DNA from: G965197405 sp965197405
GTDB lineage: Bacteria > Chloroflexota > Dehalococcoidia > Lucifugimonadales > JAGWBF01
Assembly (NCBI GenBank): GCA_965197405.1
Contig: OZ240206.1
Span: forward strand, 1,860,001-1,924,000
Length of the DNA stretch: 64,000 nt
Direction of reading: 5' to 3'
Below, piece by piece: positions 17,266 through 26,338 of this stretch (positions within the stretch are counted from its first letter, which is position 1; every line of letters starts with the position of its first letter). The notes under the pieces were generated by a model. It was not told where the DNA came from. It was given only the letters and a program-made list of their open reading frames with translations, and made no database searches. Both the position numbers and the translations under genes were made by a program.

Positions 17266-17946
17266 TTAGGCAAAGTAGCGGATTATGGCCGTCCGGTCGT
17301 CTTCCCGGAATGTTCCGTACCGGTCTTCCCTGCCCCTGTGCAGGCGGCGCTTTTCGCTAACAAGCTCCGCAAGGGCTGAGACGGCTTCATCCGGAGAGGC
17401 GGAACTCTGAATGAGGGCGGCAAGCTCTTCGGGAGAAACGTTGTTGACAAGCCCGTCCGTAGCCAGAATGAGCCTGTCTTTGGACTGAAGTCCCACCGAT
17501 TTATACTCATAGGCCAGCTTCTCTCGCTGGCCGATCGCGCCACTGGCCAGCGAGCCGGGCAACAGGTCAAACTTCAGGATGGTGGTAAGCTCGCTCGCTT
17601 CGCCGTCGCGTACCAGGTACACCGGGCTATCTCCCACGCTCACGACGTGCAGTTCGTCTCCCACCCTCAGCGCGGCGGAGACGGTGGTGAGGGGGTTGCG
17701 CCTTCTGCTCTTCTCGAAAAGGGTGTCGTTCGCCCGCTCGAGGGCAGCTATCAGGTCGCTCAGCCCCTCTATCGGGGCGTCCTGAAGGACCTGCGCCGTG
17801 AAGCTGCTAGCATACCCTCCTTCGGAATGGGTCACCCCATCCAGGACGGCATCCAGAGAGCCATCGCCGCCCAGCGCCCTTGTCAGGAAAGTGTCCTCTC
17901 CGTGGGCCGAGTTATCATGGAATGAAGCTACAGGGCTATTGTTCAT
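17266..17946 (-). CDS. PP2C-type serine/threonine phosphatase
   Basis: 226 residues. PP2C metal and catalytic motifs are present in order: NSAHGEDTFL (residues 8-17), the DGxGG equivalent LDGVTHSEGG (35-44), VSVGDSPVYLVR (near 100), LATDGLVNNVS (near 160) and EDDRTAIIRYF at the very end. It would dephosphorylate Ser/Thr residues using two Mn/Mg ions. It starts 13 bases after the stop of the kinase-like gene on the same strand, so the two are almost certainly cotranscribed, kinase first. This kinase/phosphatase pairing is a common regulatory unit, here tied to a MazF-like gene. Confidence 0.82.
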   Translation of the reverse strand: MNNSPVASFHDNSAHGEDTFLTRALGGDGSLDAVLDGVTHSEGGYASSFTAQVLQDAPIEGLSDLIAALERANDTLFEKSRRRNPLTTVSAALRVGDELHVVSVGDSPVYLVRDGEASELTTILKFDLLPGSLASGAIGQREKLAYEYKSVGLQSKDRLILATDGLVNNVSPEELAALIQSSASPDEAVSALAELVSEKRRLHRGREDRYGTFREDDRTAIIRYFA

Positions 17947-17959
17947 GGCCGCGTTGCCG

Positions 17960-19024
17960 TCAGCTTGCAGTATCTCTATTTATATTATTTCTATACGGGG
18001 CCAGGTCCGAGTCCGGGTTAAAAAGGAACTTCGTCCAGTAGCCCTCTGAGAGCTTCTTCAAGGCCTGTCCCCATGTACGGGTCAGGCTGTCAATGTCCGG
18101 ATGAGTCTTGTTCCTTTCTTCCAGCAGACCCAGGTAGCTGTCAAAGTCCCGCGTAAAATCCTCAAAGGATGAGTAGGAGCGGTCCCGGATTTTTTGCAGA
18201 GTTGCGATGGCGGCCTCTTTAAGCCCCGGGTCCTGTACGCCGGAGAAGCTACGAATCATTACGTCAAGCTGCTGTTGGAAGTTCGGTATGCTCCTCATCC
18301 CGGACGGCTCGCCGTACCCGGCGACATTGGAAGGCGGGCTGTCCGGGGCGGTATAAAACTTGAACACCTCCGCGAAGAAGTCGTGGACATCCTTTGGCTG
18401 GTCCCCCATGCTCGCCCTGCCCTGGGCAGCCGGGCCTTGGGTGGGAATAGTGCCGATGTCAATTACCGTTATCCTGCCTTCTCCGGGGTCGAAATATACG
18501 TTCTGGGGCCTCATGTCCAGCAAAAGATGCCCCGCTTTGTAAAAGGCCTCCTCCACCTCCATAAGCTGACGGTGGACGGCAAAGCGGCCCCCCTGGGGAT
18601 GGGGGACCAGGGGATGAAGGGCGAACAGGTTCTGACCGAGGCCTATAGGGACCCCTTTGAACTTGTCCCTGATGTCGCTCACCAGGGGCAAGCCCCTTGC
18701 CCTGTCCGCGACCAGGACACGGTAGCTCTCGTTTAGTGAATCGCCAAAGTAGTCGCCGTGCCGGGCGACATCCGTGTAACCCACCAGGTGGGCCACGCAA
18801 GCGAGGGAGTCGCCTATGGCGTTGTGCACATCTATGAGCTGCTCGGAGACCTGGTCAACGCCGTGGTGCAGCTTCCTGGCTATGTAGTCGGGATTTGGCC
18901 TCTTGATGACCACCGGCTTTCCCGTGTGACCGTCCGTCGCGGCGTATGCCTCGTAGTCAGACCCCGACCCCAACAGGCCCTCCAGCTTGAATCTTTCTAG
19001 CTCGACTGTAGCCATACGCGTCAA
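17960..19024 (-). CDS. Divergent protein-kinase-like protein
   Basis: 354 residues. An N-terminal glycine-rich loop (LLGSGSDYEAYAATD) is followed by the ATP-anchoring Lys in PVVIKRP near residue 40. The catalytic loop is a variant, LLLDMRPQNVYFD, keeping the Asp and Asn of HRDxxxxN but replacing Lys with Arg. The DFG position reads VIDIGT, with Asp conserved. No membrane segment or extracellular sensor is visible; the last 100 residues are helical and charged. It lies between a MazF-like gene (52 bases upstream) and a PP2C gene (13 bases downstream), forming a three-gene unit. Activity is plausible but the divergence leaves room for a pseudokinase. Confidence 0.7.
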   Translation of the reverse strand: MTRMATVELERFKLEGLLGSGSDYEAYAATDGHTGKPVVIKRPNPDYIARKLHHGVDQVSEQLIDVHNAIGDSLACVAHLVGYTDVARHGDYFGDSLNESYRVLVADRARGLPLVSDIRDKFKGVPIGLGQNLFALHPLVPHPQGGRFAVHRQLMEVEEAFYKAGHLLLDMRPQNVYFDPGEGRITVIDIGTIPTQGPAAQGRASMGDQPKDVHDFFAEVFKFYTAPDSPPSNVAGYGEPSGMRSIPNFQQQLDVMIRSFSGVQDPGLKEAAIATLQKIRDRSYSSFEDFTRDFDSYLGLLEERNKTHPDIDSLTRTWGQALKKLSEGYWTKFLFNPDSDLAPYRNNINRDTAS

Positions 19025-19076
19025 TCTCTGTTCCTAATCCCTCCAGAGTCCTTCAATTTTTCTCTGGCTGGCTATT

Positions 19077-19670
19077 TCAAGGTATTAGTCCACTGGCCTT
19101 GAGGTTAGCGATCGCCTCCTCCCGGTATTCGAATAACAAATCGTTAACGGCATCCACCTCTTCCCCGAGGTACACTCGGATCCAGTCCCGCAACAAGAGC
19201 CGCGTGTCATCACTCAGCATCACCGGCATATGTTCCAGAAGGTCCTTATGCACCACCTGAATCCGGTCGAGACGAACAAACCCTTCTCTTATCTGGCTGC
19301 CACTGACTGCCGGCAGGTAAAAAAGCCGCCAGTATACGTACCCCTTGACCCGCTCTATAAAAGTCTGGCTATACGCCAACTTGGTCTCGTCACCGCCGAA
19401 GGAATACACCGTGGCAATCAGAAAGCATTCGTCATGCCTTCTGCGTGAGTCCGTCCACTCGACAACGGACCTGGACATGAGGATGACGGGGCGTCTTTTG
19501 GCTCGAACAATTACTGCGCGCTCATCCGAGCGAATCCCCAATGTGTGATTGGGGTCCTGTGGAGTATCGAACTCACCCGGTTGGCGCATTTGTTCAATCC
19601 GGTATTCATAATCGGCGAGAGCCTGGCTGTAACTACTTCTCACCAGTAAGGGTCGCGAATCACCAAACAA
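19077..19670 (-). CDS. Unrecognised protein with a possible MazF/PemK-like fold
   Basis: 197 residues with no family I can name firmly. The segment ERAVIVRAKRRPVILMSR resembles the RRPVLVIS strand of MazF/PemK toxins, and FVRLDRIQVVHKDLLE resembles their late SxVLLDQVRTVDxxRL strand, so an SH3-like mRNA-interferase fold is possible. The remaining C-terminal 50 residues (LLLRDWIRVYLGEEVDAVNDLL) are helical. The start is uncertain: a TTG at 19670 without a clear ribosome-binding site, while an in-frame stop near 19700 rules out a much longer protein. It is first in the kinase/PP2C operon, 37 bases from an IS5 insertion. Confidence 0.45.
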   Translation of the reverse strand: MFGDSRPLLVRSSYSQALADYEYRIEQMRQPGEFDTPQDPNHTLGIRSDERAVIVRAKRRPVILMSRSVVEWTDSRRRHDECFLIATVYSFGGDETKLAYSQTFIERVKGYVYWRLFYLPAVSGSQIREGFVRLDRIQVVHKDLLEHMPVMLSDDTRLLLRDWIRVYLGEEVDAVNDLLFEYREEAIANLKASGLIP

Positions 19671-19706
19671 GAACAGGGAAGGCGCCCAGAAGAATTGGCC
19701 TACTAA

Positions 19707-20621
19707 GTAACTATCTCAAATTAGCGAGGCTCCATAGGCGGCGGTACCAGATAAGGGCGCAAGCCAATTGAAGCAGGCCCAGGTAATTGGTGGGCTTCTT
19801 ATCGTAGCGCACCAGTATCGCCCGGCACTTGGACAGCCAGCCCAGGGTGCGTTCCACCACCCACCGCCGGGCCGGGTGGGTTTTCTCGCCCGATTGGTCC
19901 AATTTCTCTTCGCCAATACGCCGGATATGAGGCTGGTATCCGGCGTCGGCGACGGTCACGTGGCCGGTGGGATTGTCATACCCCTTGTCCAGGCACAGGT
20001 TTTGGACCCCTTCCGGCCGGTCCACCACTATGCTCTCCAGCGTCGGCCTAAGGAGTTTCGTATCGTGGACATTGGCTCCGGCCACCACCACGCTCAGTGG
20101 CCCGCCGGCCGCGTCGACCAGGATGCTCTTCTTGCTCCCAGCCTTGCCCCGGTCCGTGGGATTGCGTCCAATGGCGCCCCCCCAAAACGCGCTTTTCCCA
20201 TGGAGCAATCGGCCGACTGCCATTCCCAGTTTACGCCGTCCAATTCCTGGCATTCTTCGATCAAGGCAGCCCAGATGCCATCCAGTACCCCACGCTCTAC
20301 CCAACGCTGGAAGGTCCGGTGGATGGTGCTGTCATCCCCCAGTTCCTTGGGCAAGTGGTTCCATTGGCAGGAACTGCGCATACGGAAGATGACCCCTTCC
20401 AGCATCTTGCGCTGGTCCACCCTTTTGCGCCCCTTCGCCTTGGGCGGGTCCAACTCCAAAATCACGGGTTCGATTCGCTCCCACAGGCCATCGGATATTT
20501 CCCATATCGTTGGCAGAGTCTCGCTCTTTCCCATCATCCACCACCACATGCGTTTCCCCTATCTTAACCGAACCCCCTACGTTTTCTCCCTTTCAGACCA
20601 ATCCTATTTTGAGATAGTTTC
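19707..20621 (-). mobile_element. IS5-family insertion sequence, copy A (915 bp)
   Basis: Terminal inverted repeats GTAACTATCTCAAATTAG and, at the other end, GAAACTATCTCAAAATAG (two mismatches in 18). A TAA target duplication sits at 19704-19706 and 20622-20624, within CTAAG on both sides. It carries a two-frame DDE transposase on the minus strand. A second 915-bp copy is at 29082-29996. It separates the Panacea gene from the MazF-like/kinase/PP2C genes. Confidence 0.93.
19711..20549 (-). CDS. IS5-family transposase in two overlapping frames
   Basis: The upstream frame (20549 to 20094) gives the N-terminal domain: EISDGLWERIEPVIL, GVIFRMRSSCQWNHLP and SADCSMGKA with the first catalytic Asp. 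The downstream frame (20304 to 19711) gives KKSILVDAAGGPLSVVV with the second Asp and WVVERTLGWLSKCRAI with the Glu. The frames join by a -1 shift in the stretch 20177-20199 (GGGAAAA followed by TTTT and a G7 run), yielding a protein of about 280 residues. IS427-group elements use this arrangement. The stop codon lies inside the terminal inverted repeat. This copy looks intact. Confidence 0.88.
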
Positions 20622-20703
20622 TAAGTATAACTGTTCCAGGACCGGACCCTGGCTCATCCTCGTATAGTATTCGTCAGCCGACAAGACGCCAATCAAGGCT
20701 GGA

Positions 20704-21417
20704 CTACTCCAGGTCCGGCCCTGACAACCTGATGTCCGGTAGGACGCCGGGGCCTCGGCTTTCCTCTTCCTCCATCACCTTACACGCCTCAGCGTACGCC
20801 TGGTCATAGGCCGGCTCTGTGGCCTTCCGTACTTCCTTGCCAATCTCCTTTCGTCTATCTCCCAGCCGTCGGCGCAGGGCACTTAGAGACTTTTCGGGCA
20901 ACTTGAGCGTTGCGGTGTTCCGGGGTGCAGATGGGTCCATCTGCACCTTGGAAAAGTCCAGGTATTCCCCTCGTTTGGCCCCTTCCATCGGTCCGGTTTC
21001 AAAATATACGTAGTCCAGGATAGTCCAGAGAGAATCAAGGGCCCAATGCTCGATAACCTTATCAACGGACCGCTTCACGGATGCATCGAACCTGGAATCG
21101 AAAGCTCTCTCGATTTCCCTCCCGTCTCCCGTTTTGGAATACCGGTAACCGGACACCACCCGGTCGCCAACTGTCCGAATAAATTCATGCTCAGATATGC
21201 CTAGACCCAAAGAACTGATAGCCGTGTCCAGTTCGGCAGCGTAGGGGCCGTAGTGATGGAATCGCCATTTCAGACCGGTAGCCTGCTTTCGGTAGCGCCT
21301 ATAATGTTCCACGTCAATGAGGTAGACCAATTTTACCAGGAAAGTCCTACCCACAACGCCGCCCCTGTCGTTCACCTGGTCCACTATGTAACCGATTAGA
21401 GGCTTCAAGTCGGTCAT
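20704..21417 (-). CDS. Panacea-domain (SocA-like, DUF4065) protein
   Basis: 237 residues. The N-terminal FLVKLVYLIDVEHYRRY and KWRFHHYGPYAAELD segments match the Panacea domain, whose conserved features are a KLlYl helix and a YGP motif. Panacea proteins such as SocA act as antitoxins or proteolytic adaptors, paired with many unrelated toxins. The C-terminal third is charged and helical. Downstream on the same strand, after the IS, lies the MazF-like gene; without the IS the gap would be about 120 bases, so the two could have been a toxin-antitoxin pair. That pairing is inference. Confidence 0.68.
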   Translation of the reverse strand: MTDLKPLIGYIVDQVNDRGGVVGRTFLVKLVYLIDVEHYRRYRKQATGLKWRFHHYGPYAAELDTAISSLGLGISEHEFIRTVGDRVVSGYRYSKTGDGREIERAFDSRFDASVKRSVDKVIEHWALDSLWTILDYVYFETGPMEGAKRGEYLDFSKVQMDPSAPRNTATLKLPEKSLSALRRRLGDRRKEIGKEVRKATEPAYDQAYAEACKVMEEEESRGPGVLPDIRLSGPDLE

Positions 21418-21505
21418 GCGCCACCATTCACATACTCACGAATTAGGGTACTTCTTGCTTCTGGGCTGGGGATTTAACGCGGTCATTAGGAATCGAAAGG
21501 TCCTG

Positions 21506-22516
21506 CTACCCTCCCGGGGCCAGGGCTTCCAGGGTATGCAAGATTGCGTCCGGTGAACAGCCGTGGGGAAAGCTTATGATGGGCATATCGGCACCCTTCG
21601 ACCTGTACCTCTCCAGCTTCTCCCGGCACTCTTCGTCATCGCCATAGATGGTTATTTTGTCCAGCATGTCGTCGGAAATCAGCGATGCCGCCTTCTCCCG
21701 CTCGTTCCTCGCCCAGGCTTCGCCGATGCGCTGGGACTCCTCCACGTACCCGTAGCGTTTGAACAGATCCCGGTAGTAGGTCCCCATGCCGCCCACGTAG
21801 TAGGCCATATGGGCCCTCAGGAGACGCTGCGCCTCGGCCCTCTCGCCGGGACTCTTTGTGGTGTAGCACATGACCCCGGGGGCTACGGTCACGTCCTTTA
21901 TATCGCGGCCCGCTCTGAGGGTGCCGCTCTGCACCTGGTCTTTCAGCTTGGGCAGGTGGTCAACGTGGACCCAGATGGGGAGCCAGCCGTCGGCCAGCTC
22001 TCCCGTAAGGGCCAGATTCCTGGGGCCAAGCGAGGCTACATATATGGGTATGCGCTCCTGCACGGGCGAGAAGGTCAGGCGAAATCGGCTTAGCTGGAAC
22101 AGACTCCCCTGGTAGTCCACTCGCTGTCCGGCCAGCGCCATGCGCACTATGTCAATGTACTCCCGGGTCCGCTCCACAGGTCTGTCATATTTGACGCCGT
22201 GCCACTCCTCTATAACTATCCGGCCACTGGTCCCCAGACCCAGAACGGCCCTCCCATTTGAAGCGACGTCCAGGGATGCGATGCTCTGGGCCACGAGGGC
22301 CGGAGTCCGGCTGAAAACGGTCACTATGCCCGTTCCCAATCGTATCCTGCCGGTGTGGCAGGCCATCATGGTCAGGACGGTGAAGACGTCCCGGCCCCAC
22401 GATTCGCCCACCCAAAGGCTATCGTAGCCAAGCTCGTCGGCCCTGCGGGCCATCGCGATTATTCCATCGTTGTCCACGTCCATGCGGCTGCCTATACTCA
22501 GCCCGGTGGCGCCCAT
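21506..22516 (-). CDS. LLM-class F420/flavin-dependent oxidoreductase (second copy)
   Basis: 336 residues, paralogous to the gene at 15920-16915. Shared elements: GIIAMARRADELGYDSLWVGESWGRD, RIRLGTGIVTVFSRTPALVAQ, AVLGLGTSGRIVIEEWHG, IPIYVASLGPRNLALTGELADGW and a C-terminal DDEECREKLERYR. These are the barrel strands and cofactor-contact loops of the luciferase-like family. The substrate is unknown. It is transcribed toward the Panacea gene and follows two cyclase-family genes on the same strand, 57 bases after the nearer one, so a three-gene unit is possible. Confidence 0.87.
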   Translation of the reverse strand: MGATGLSIGSRMDVDNDGIIAMARRADELGYDSLWVGESWGRDVFTVLTMMACHTGRIRLGTGIVTVFSRTPALVAQSIASLDVASNGRAVLGLGTSGRIVIEEWHGVKYDRPVERTREYIDIVRMALAGQRVDYQGSLFQLSRFRLTFSPVQERIPIYVASLGPRNLALTGELADGWLPIWVHVDHLPKLKDQVQSGTLRAGRDIKDVTVAPGVMCYTTKSPGERAEAQRLLRAHMAYYVGGMGTYYRDLFKRYGYVEESQRIGEAWARNEREKAASLISDDMLDKITIYGDDEECREKLERYRSKGADMPIISFPHGCSPDAILHTLEALAPGG

Positions 22517-22573
22517 CGCCGCTTCCCCCCTTCGAGTCTGTAGGTGCGATTGCCCAAGGACAGCCGTAGATGC

Positions 22574-23491
22574 CTAGAACAGGGCGATGGGATTGGCCGG
22601 AGACCCGGTGCCACCCTCAACCCTCAGCGGGGCGATGGTCAGCATGAACTCGTAGCGGCCCTCCTCGGCGCAGGCCTCTGCCAGGGGCTGTACCAGGGCA
22701 TTGTCCAACAACGCCAGGCCATAGGAGTAGATTGCGCCGTGCACCGTGAAGGGGAGGTCATAGCCGCTGGGCGTGCAGTCCATCATATCCCAGACCAGCA
22801 CCGATACGTCGTTGTCGCGGATGAAGGGAAGGCACGAGGCGTGCAGACCGGGCCACCCGTCCCCGGTGCCGTAGGGGCTATTGGGATGGGCTTCCTGCCA
22901 CAGCTCTCGCCCACTGTAAACTATCAGGGCATCGCCGGGCTCCAGGCTCACTCCCTGGGACCTTGCCGCGTCCTCCAGGTCCCAGCCGTGGACCGGGTGC
23001 GCCCGCGTGACGTAAGGCTCGCCCCGCAGCTTGGGTATATCCAGGAGCACACCCCGGGTGATGATGCCGTTGCTCCAATGCTCCACGGAGCCGAACGTGG
23101 CCCCGTTGAAGGTAATCTCCTTGGCCGGGTCGCGGCCGCCCCACACACCGTTCTCGTCCCACACGTGGCATAGAGCGTCTATGTGGGTCGTGACGAAGCC
23201 GTGGTAGGAGACGCCGTAGTAGTCCAGCGCGGCCCCGCCAGTGCCAAAGGCAAGGCTTTGCATCCAGTGATGGGCCGGGCTGGGGTTCCCGGGGCCGGGG
23301 GTCTTGGGGAAATACCTGCTGAGGGATACGCTCCTGCCGTTGCGCACAAGGCCGGCGGCGGCCACTCGCTTCTGGGGCGTGATGAGGTTCACCGCCCCGA
23401 CCTCGTCATTATCGCCCCACCGGCCCCAGTTGCGGCGGTCCCTCAGATAGGACTGCACCTCTTCCACCGTTGGCAAGTTTCTCTGTGCCAT
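22574..23491 (-). CDS. Cyclase-family (kynurenine-formamidase-like) hydrolase
   Basis: 305 residues of the metal-dependent cyclase/formamidase fold. The metal motif THIDALCHVWDENG (family pattern HxGTHxDxxxH) lies near residues 112-125, with GVLLDIP and GDALIVYSGRE further on, and the C-terminal EGRYEFMLTIAPLRVEGGTGSPANPIALF. The sister gene 53 bases upstream is strongly similar over its full length, so this is a tandem duplication. Known members hydrolyse formylkynurenine, isatin or cyclic amides; the substrate here is not readable. Confidence 0.86.
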   Translation of the reverse strand: MAQRNLPTVEEVQSYLRDRRNWGRWGDNDEVGAVNLITPQKRVAAAGLVRNGRSVSLSRYFPKTPGPGNPSPAHHWMQSLAFGTGGAALDYYGVSYHGFVTTHIDALCHVWDENGVWGGRDPAKEITFNGATFGSVEHWSNGIITRGVLLDIPKLRGEPYVTRAHPVHGWDLEDAARSQGVSLEPGDALIVYSGRELWQEAHPNSPYGTGDGWPGLHASCLPFIRDNDVSVLVWDMMDCTPSGYDLPFTVHGAIYSYGLALLDNALVQPLAEACAEEGRYEFMLTIAPLRVEGGTGSPANPIALF

Positions 23492-23544
23492 GTCTCTCTC
23501 CTGTTCGGCCTAATTGGACTTACGAAAGCGCCGTATCCCTCGAC

Positions 23545-24462
23545 CTAGAGCAGGGCGATGGGGTTGACGGGAGATCCCGTGCCGCCTGCCACCTTCAGGG
23601 GGGCGATGGTCAGCAGGAACTCGTAGCGCCCTTCCTCGGCGCAGGCCTCCGCCAGGGGTTGAAGCAGGGCGTTATCGAGTATGCCAACCCCGTAGGCGAA
23701 AATCACGCCGTGCACCGTCCAGGGAACATCGTACCCTTCGGGCGTCGTGTCTATCATGTCCCAGGCGAGCACGGAGACGTCGTTGTCTCGTATGAAGGGA
23801 ATACACGAAGCGTGAAGTCCGGGCCTCTCGGCCTCGCTGCCGTAGGGATTGTCGGGATGGGCCTCCTGCCATATCTCACGGCCGCTGTAGACCACGAGGG
23901 CGTCGCCGGGCTCCATGGTTATGCCCTCGGCTCTAGCTGCGTCCTCCAGTTCCCAGCCGTGGACGGGGGTTTCCTGGGTGACGCAAGGCCCGCCCCGGAG
24001 CTTGGGTATGTCCAGGAGCACGCCGCGAGTGACAATGCCATCGCTCCACTTGTCCACGGCCCCAAACTTTGCGCCGTCGAAGGTAATCACCTCGGAAGGG
24101 TCCCGGCCGCCCCACATGCCGTTCTCGTCCCACGTGTGGCACAGGGCGTCTATATGGGTTGCGGCAAACCCGTGAAAGGCGATTCCATAGTAATCTCCCG
24201 CCCAACCGCCTGTCCCGTGAGGGTTGGAGAACATCCAGTGCTGGGCCGGGGTCAGGTTCGCCGGGCTGTGGGTGGTGGGGAAATATCTGCTGAGGGACAC
24301 GGCCCTGCCACTGCGCACCAGGCCGGCCGCGGCGCGACGCTTTTGAGGCGTGATGAGGTTCACCGCCCCAAGCTCGTCATCGTTGCCCCACCGGCCCCAG
24401 TTGCGCCGGTCTTTCAGGTATGATTCCACCTCCGCTTGCGTTGGCAACCTTCTCTCCACCAT
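23545..24462 (-). CDS. Cyclase-family hydrolase, tandem paralogue
   Basis: 305 residues from the ATG at 24462, chosen because AAGGAGGG lies five bases upstream; a longer frame to 24555 has no such signal and its extra 31 residues do not match the sister protein. The same signature appears: THIDALCHTWDENG, GVLLDIPKLRGGP, GDALVVYSGRE and the ending LKVAGGTGSPVNPIALL. It is identical in length to the gene downstream, consistent with recent duplication. The first gene of the NTF2-like series diverges from its start across a 245-base intergenic region. Confidence 0.87.
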   Translation of the reverse strand: MVERRLPTQAEVESYLKDRRNWGRWGNDDELGAVNLITPQKRRAAAGLVRSGRAVSLSRYFPTTHSPANLTPAQHWMFSNPHGTGGWAGDYYGIAFHGFAATHIDALCHTWDENGMWGGRDPSEVITFDGAKFGAVDKWSDGIVTRGVLLDIPKLRGGPCVTQETPVHGWELEDAARAEGITMEPGDALVVYSGREIWQEAHPDNPYGSEAERPGLHASCIPFIRDNDVSVLAWDMIDTTPEGYDVPWTVHGVIFAYGVGILDNALLQPLAEACAEEGRYEFLLTIAPLKVAGGTGSPVNPIALL

Positions 24463-24707
24463 GTTACCCTCCTTTTGAAATGCAACTGACTGGAACCTGG
24501 CTGGAATCCAAGATACGAGGCCCCCAGTGGGAGTGGCCGCCACAGGACGCGCCATACACAGGCCGTCCTTGATGCCCTTATTCTATGCCCCTCGGGGCCG
24601 TTGTCAAGGTCTTGCCGGTGAGGTATAGTTGATAGGACACTGCCATAGAATAGGGAGGCAACCTATTCCCTATCACCCCATATTATCTCATTGAGGAGGA
24701 GCGAGTC

Positions 24708-25175
24708 ATGAGCATGGAGGACATACAAAAGAGGCTGGGGGTGCTGGAAGACATTGATTCGATAAAGAAACTCAAGGCCCGCTATTGCGCCTACTGCGAT
24801 GACAATTACAACCTGGACGGCCTCGCGAGTCTGTTCACGGAGGACGCGGTCTGGGACGGCGGGCCGTTCCGCGGCAGGCACGAGGGAAGGGAGGCGATCC
24901 GCGAATTCTTTACCGACGCCCCCCAGAGGCTTCCCTTCGCCGTCCACATGGTGCTAAACCCCGTCATCGAGGTGGACGGGGATACGGCGAAGGGAATGTG
25001 GTACCTCTTCCAGTCCTGCACCTACGCCGAGGGGAACAAGGCGGTCTGGGGCTCGGCCCGGTACGATGAGGAGTACGTCAAGGTCAACGGTGAGTGGAAG
25101 TTCAAGAACCTGAAGCTCACCTCCTTCTTCTGGACCCCCTTCGACGAGGGATGGGTGAAGAACAACAACGCATAG
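24708..25175 (+). CDS. SnoaL/NTF2-like protein, paralogue 1
   Basis: 155 residues with the cone-shaped NTF2-like pattern: an N-terminal helix (IQKRLGVLEDIDSIKKLKARYCAYCDDNYN), LASLFTEDAVWDGG, EGREAIREFF, VHMVLNPVIEVDGDTAKG and a final strand FKNLKLTSFFWTPFDEGW. GAGGAGGAGCG precedes the ATG. SnoaL-like proteins can be small-molecule isomerases, dehydratases or binding proteins; no catalytic set is obvious. The first of three tandem copies. Confidence 0.82.
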   Translation: MSMEDIQKRLGVLEDIDSIKKLKARYCAYCDDNYNLDGLASLFTEDAVWDGGPFRGRHEGREAIREFFTDAPQRLPFAVHMVLNPVIEVDGDTAKGMWYLFQSCTYAEGNKAVWGSARYDEEYVKVNGEWKFKNLKLTSFFWTPFDEGWVKNNNA

Positions 25176-25274
25176 GGGGCCGTATAACCGGGGGATGAGT
25201 CCCCCGCCTGTAGTCCGGCGGTCAATGTCCATGCCGGTGAAAACAGCATACTTATCAATCAAAGGAGGGGAGCC

Positions 25275-25748
25275 ATGAGCATGGAGGACATAGAAAAAAG
25301 GCTCAATGCACTGGAGGGCGTCGAGGCGATAAAGAGGCTCAAGGCGCGCTATTCCGCCTACTGCGACGACAACTACAACCCGGACAAGCTTGCCACCCTC
25401 TTCGCCGAGGACGCGGTCTGGGACGGCGGGGACTTCGGCAAGCACGAGGGAAGAGAGGCAATCCGCCAGTTCTTCAGCGGCGCCCCCGAGGCGCTTCCCT
25501 TTGCCGTCCACATGGTGATGAACCCCATCATCGAGGTGGACGGGGATAGAGCGAAGGGGACGTGGTACTTCCTCGGCGCTTTCACCCTTGCCAAAGGGGA
25601 CCGCGCCGCGTGGGGTTCGGCCCGGTACGAGGACGAGTACGTCAAGGTCAACGGGGAGTGGCTGTACCAGAACCTCAGCGTAAGCTTCTTCTTCTGGACC
25701 CCCTTCGACGAGGGATGGGCAAAGACCAGGTTCGTTGACGTCATATAG
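25275..25748 (+). CDS. SnoaL/NTF2-like protein, paralogue 2
   Basis: 157 residues, very close to the preceding gene: IEKRLNALEGVEAIKRLKARYSAYCDDNYN, LATLFAEDAVWDGGDFGKHEGREAIRQFF, VHMVMNPIIEVDGDRAKGTWYFLGAF and the same WTPFDEGW end. AAAGGAGGGG lies before the ATG. The spacing of about 100 bases from its neighbours, each with its own ribosome-binding site, suggests one transcript of duplicated genes. Confidence 0.82.
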   Translation: MSMEDIEKRLNALEGVEAIKRLKARYSAYCDDNYNPDKLATLFAEDAVWDGGDFGKHEGREAIRQFFSGAPEALPFAVHMVMNPIIEVDGDRAKGTWYFLGAFTLAKGDRAAWGSARYEDEYVKVNGEWLYQNLSVSFFFWTPFDEGWAKTRFVDVI

Positions 25749-25817
25749 CGCCGTATAGTGAGAGAGCGGTACGGCTTCGCCCCCGGAGCCGTGACACGGC
25801 CTCGAAGGAGGGAATAT

Positions 25818-26282
25818 ATGAGCTTGGAGAGCATAGAGAAGAGACTCAGGACCCTGGAGGACATCGAGGAGATAAAGAAGCTCAAGGCCCGCTATTCCGT
25901 CTACTGCGATGAGGACTACGACCCGGACGGCCTCGCCAGCCTGTTCGCCGAAGACGGGGTCTGGGATGGCGGAGCGCGGGGCAGGGCCGATGGCAGGGAG
26001 CAGGTCCGCGCCCTCTTCTCCGGGATGGCCAAGGTAATTCCCTTTGCCGTCCACATGGTGATGAACCCCGTCATCGAGGTGGACGGAGATACGGCGAAGG
26101 GGACGTGGTATTTCCTCGGGGCGCTCACCGTTGCCGATGGCAACCAGGCCCTCTGGACCTCCCTCTGGTATGATGAGGAGTACGTCCGGGTTGACGGAGA
26201 GTGGAAGTTCAAGAGACTGAAGGTGAACCCTTTCTTCTCGACCCCCTTCGACGAGGGATGGGCGAAGACCAGGTTCGCGTAG
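25818..26282 (+). CDS. SnoaL/NTF2-like protein, paralogue 3
   Basis: 154 residues from the ATG at 25818, which has GAAGGAGGG seven bases upstream; an upstream in-frame start at 25758 is not supported. It diverges more than the first two: LASLFAEDGVWDGGARGRADGREQVRALF, and TPFDEGWAKTRFA at the end. Copies 2 and 3 share the GWAKTRF terminus, so the order of duplication was probably 1, then 2 and 3. Confidence 0.82.
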   Translation: MSLESIEKRLRTLEDIEEIKKLKARYSVYCDEDYDPDGLASLFAEDGVWDGGARGRADGREQVRALFSGMAKVIPFAVHMVMNPVIEVDGDTAKGTWYFLGALTVADGNQALWTSLWYDEEYVRVDGEWKFKRLKVNPFFSTPFDEGWAKTRFA

Positions 26283-26338
26283 GAACTGCCTACGGTCAAC
26301 CCGGAGCTGCGGGCAGGGTCTTTCAGTTTTCAGAAAAA

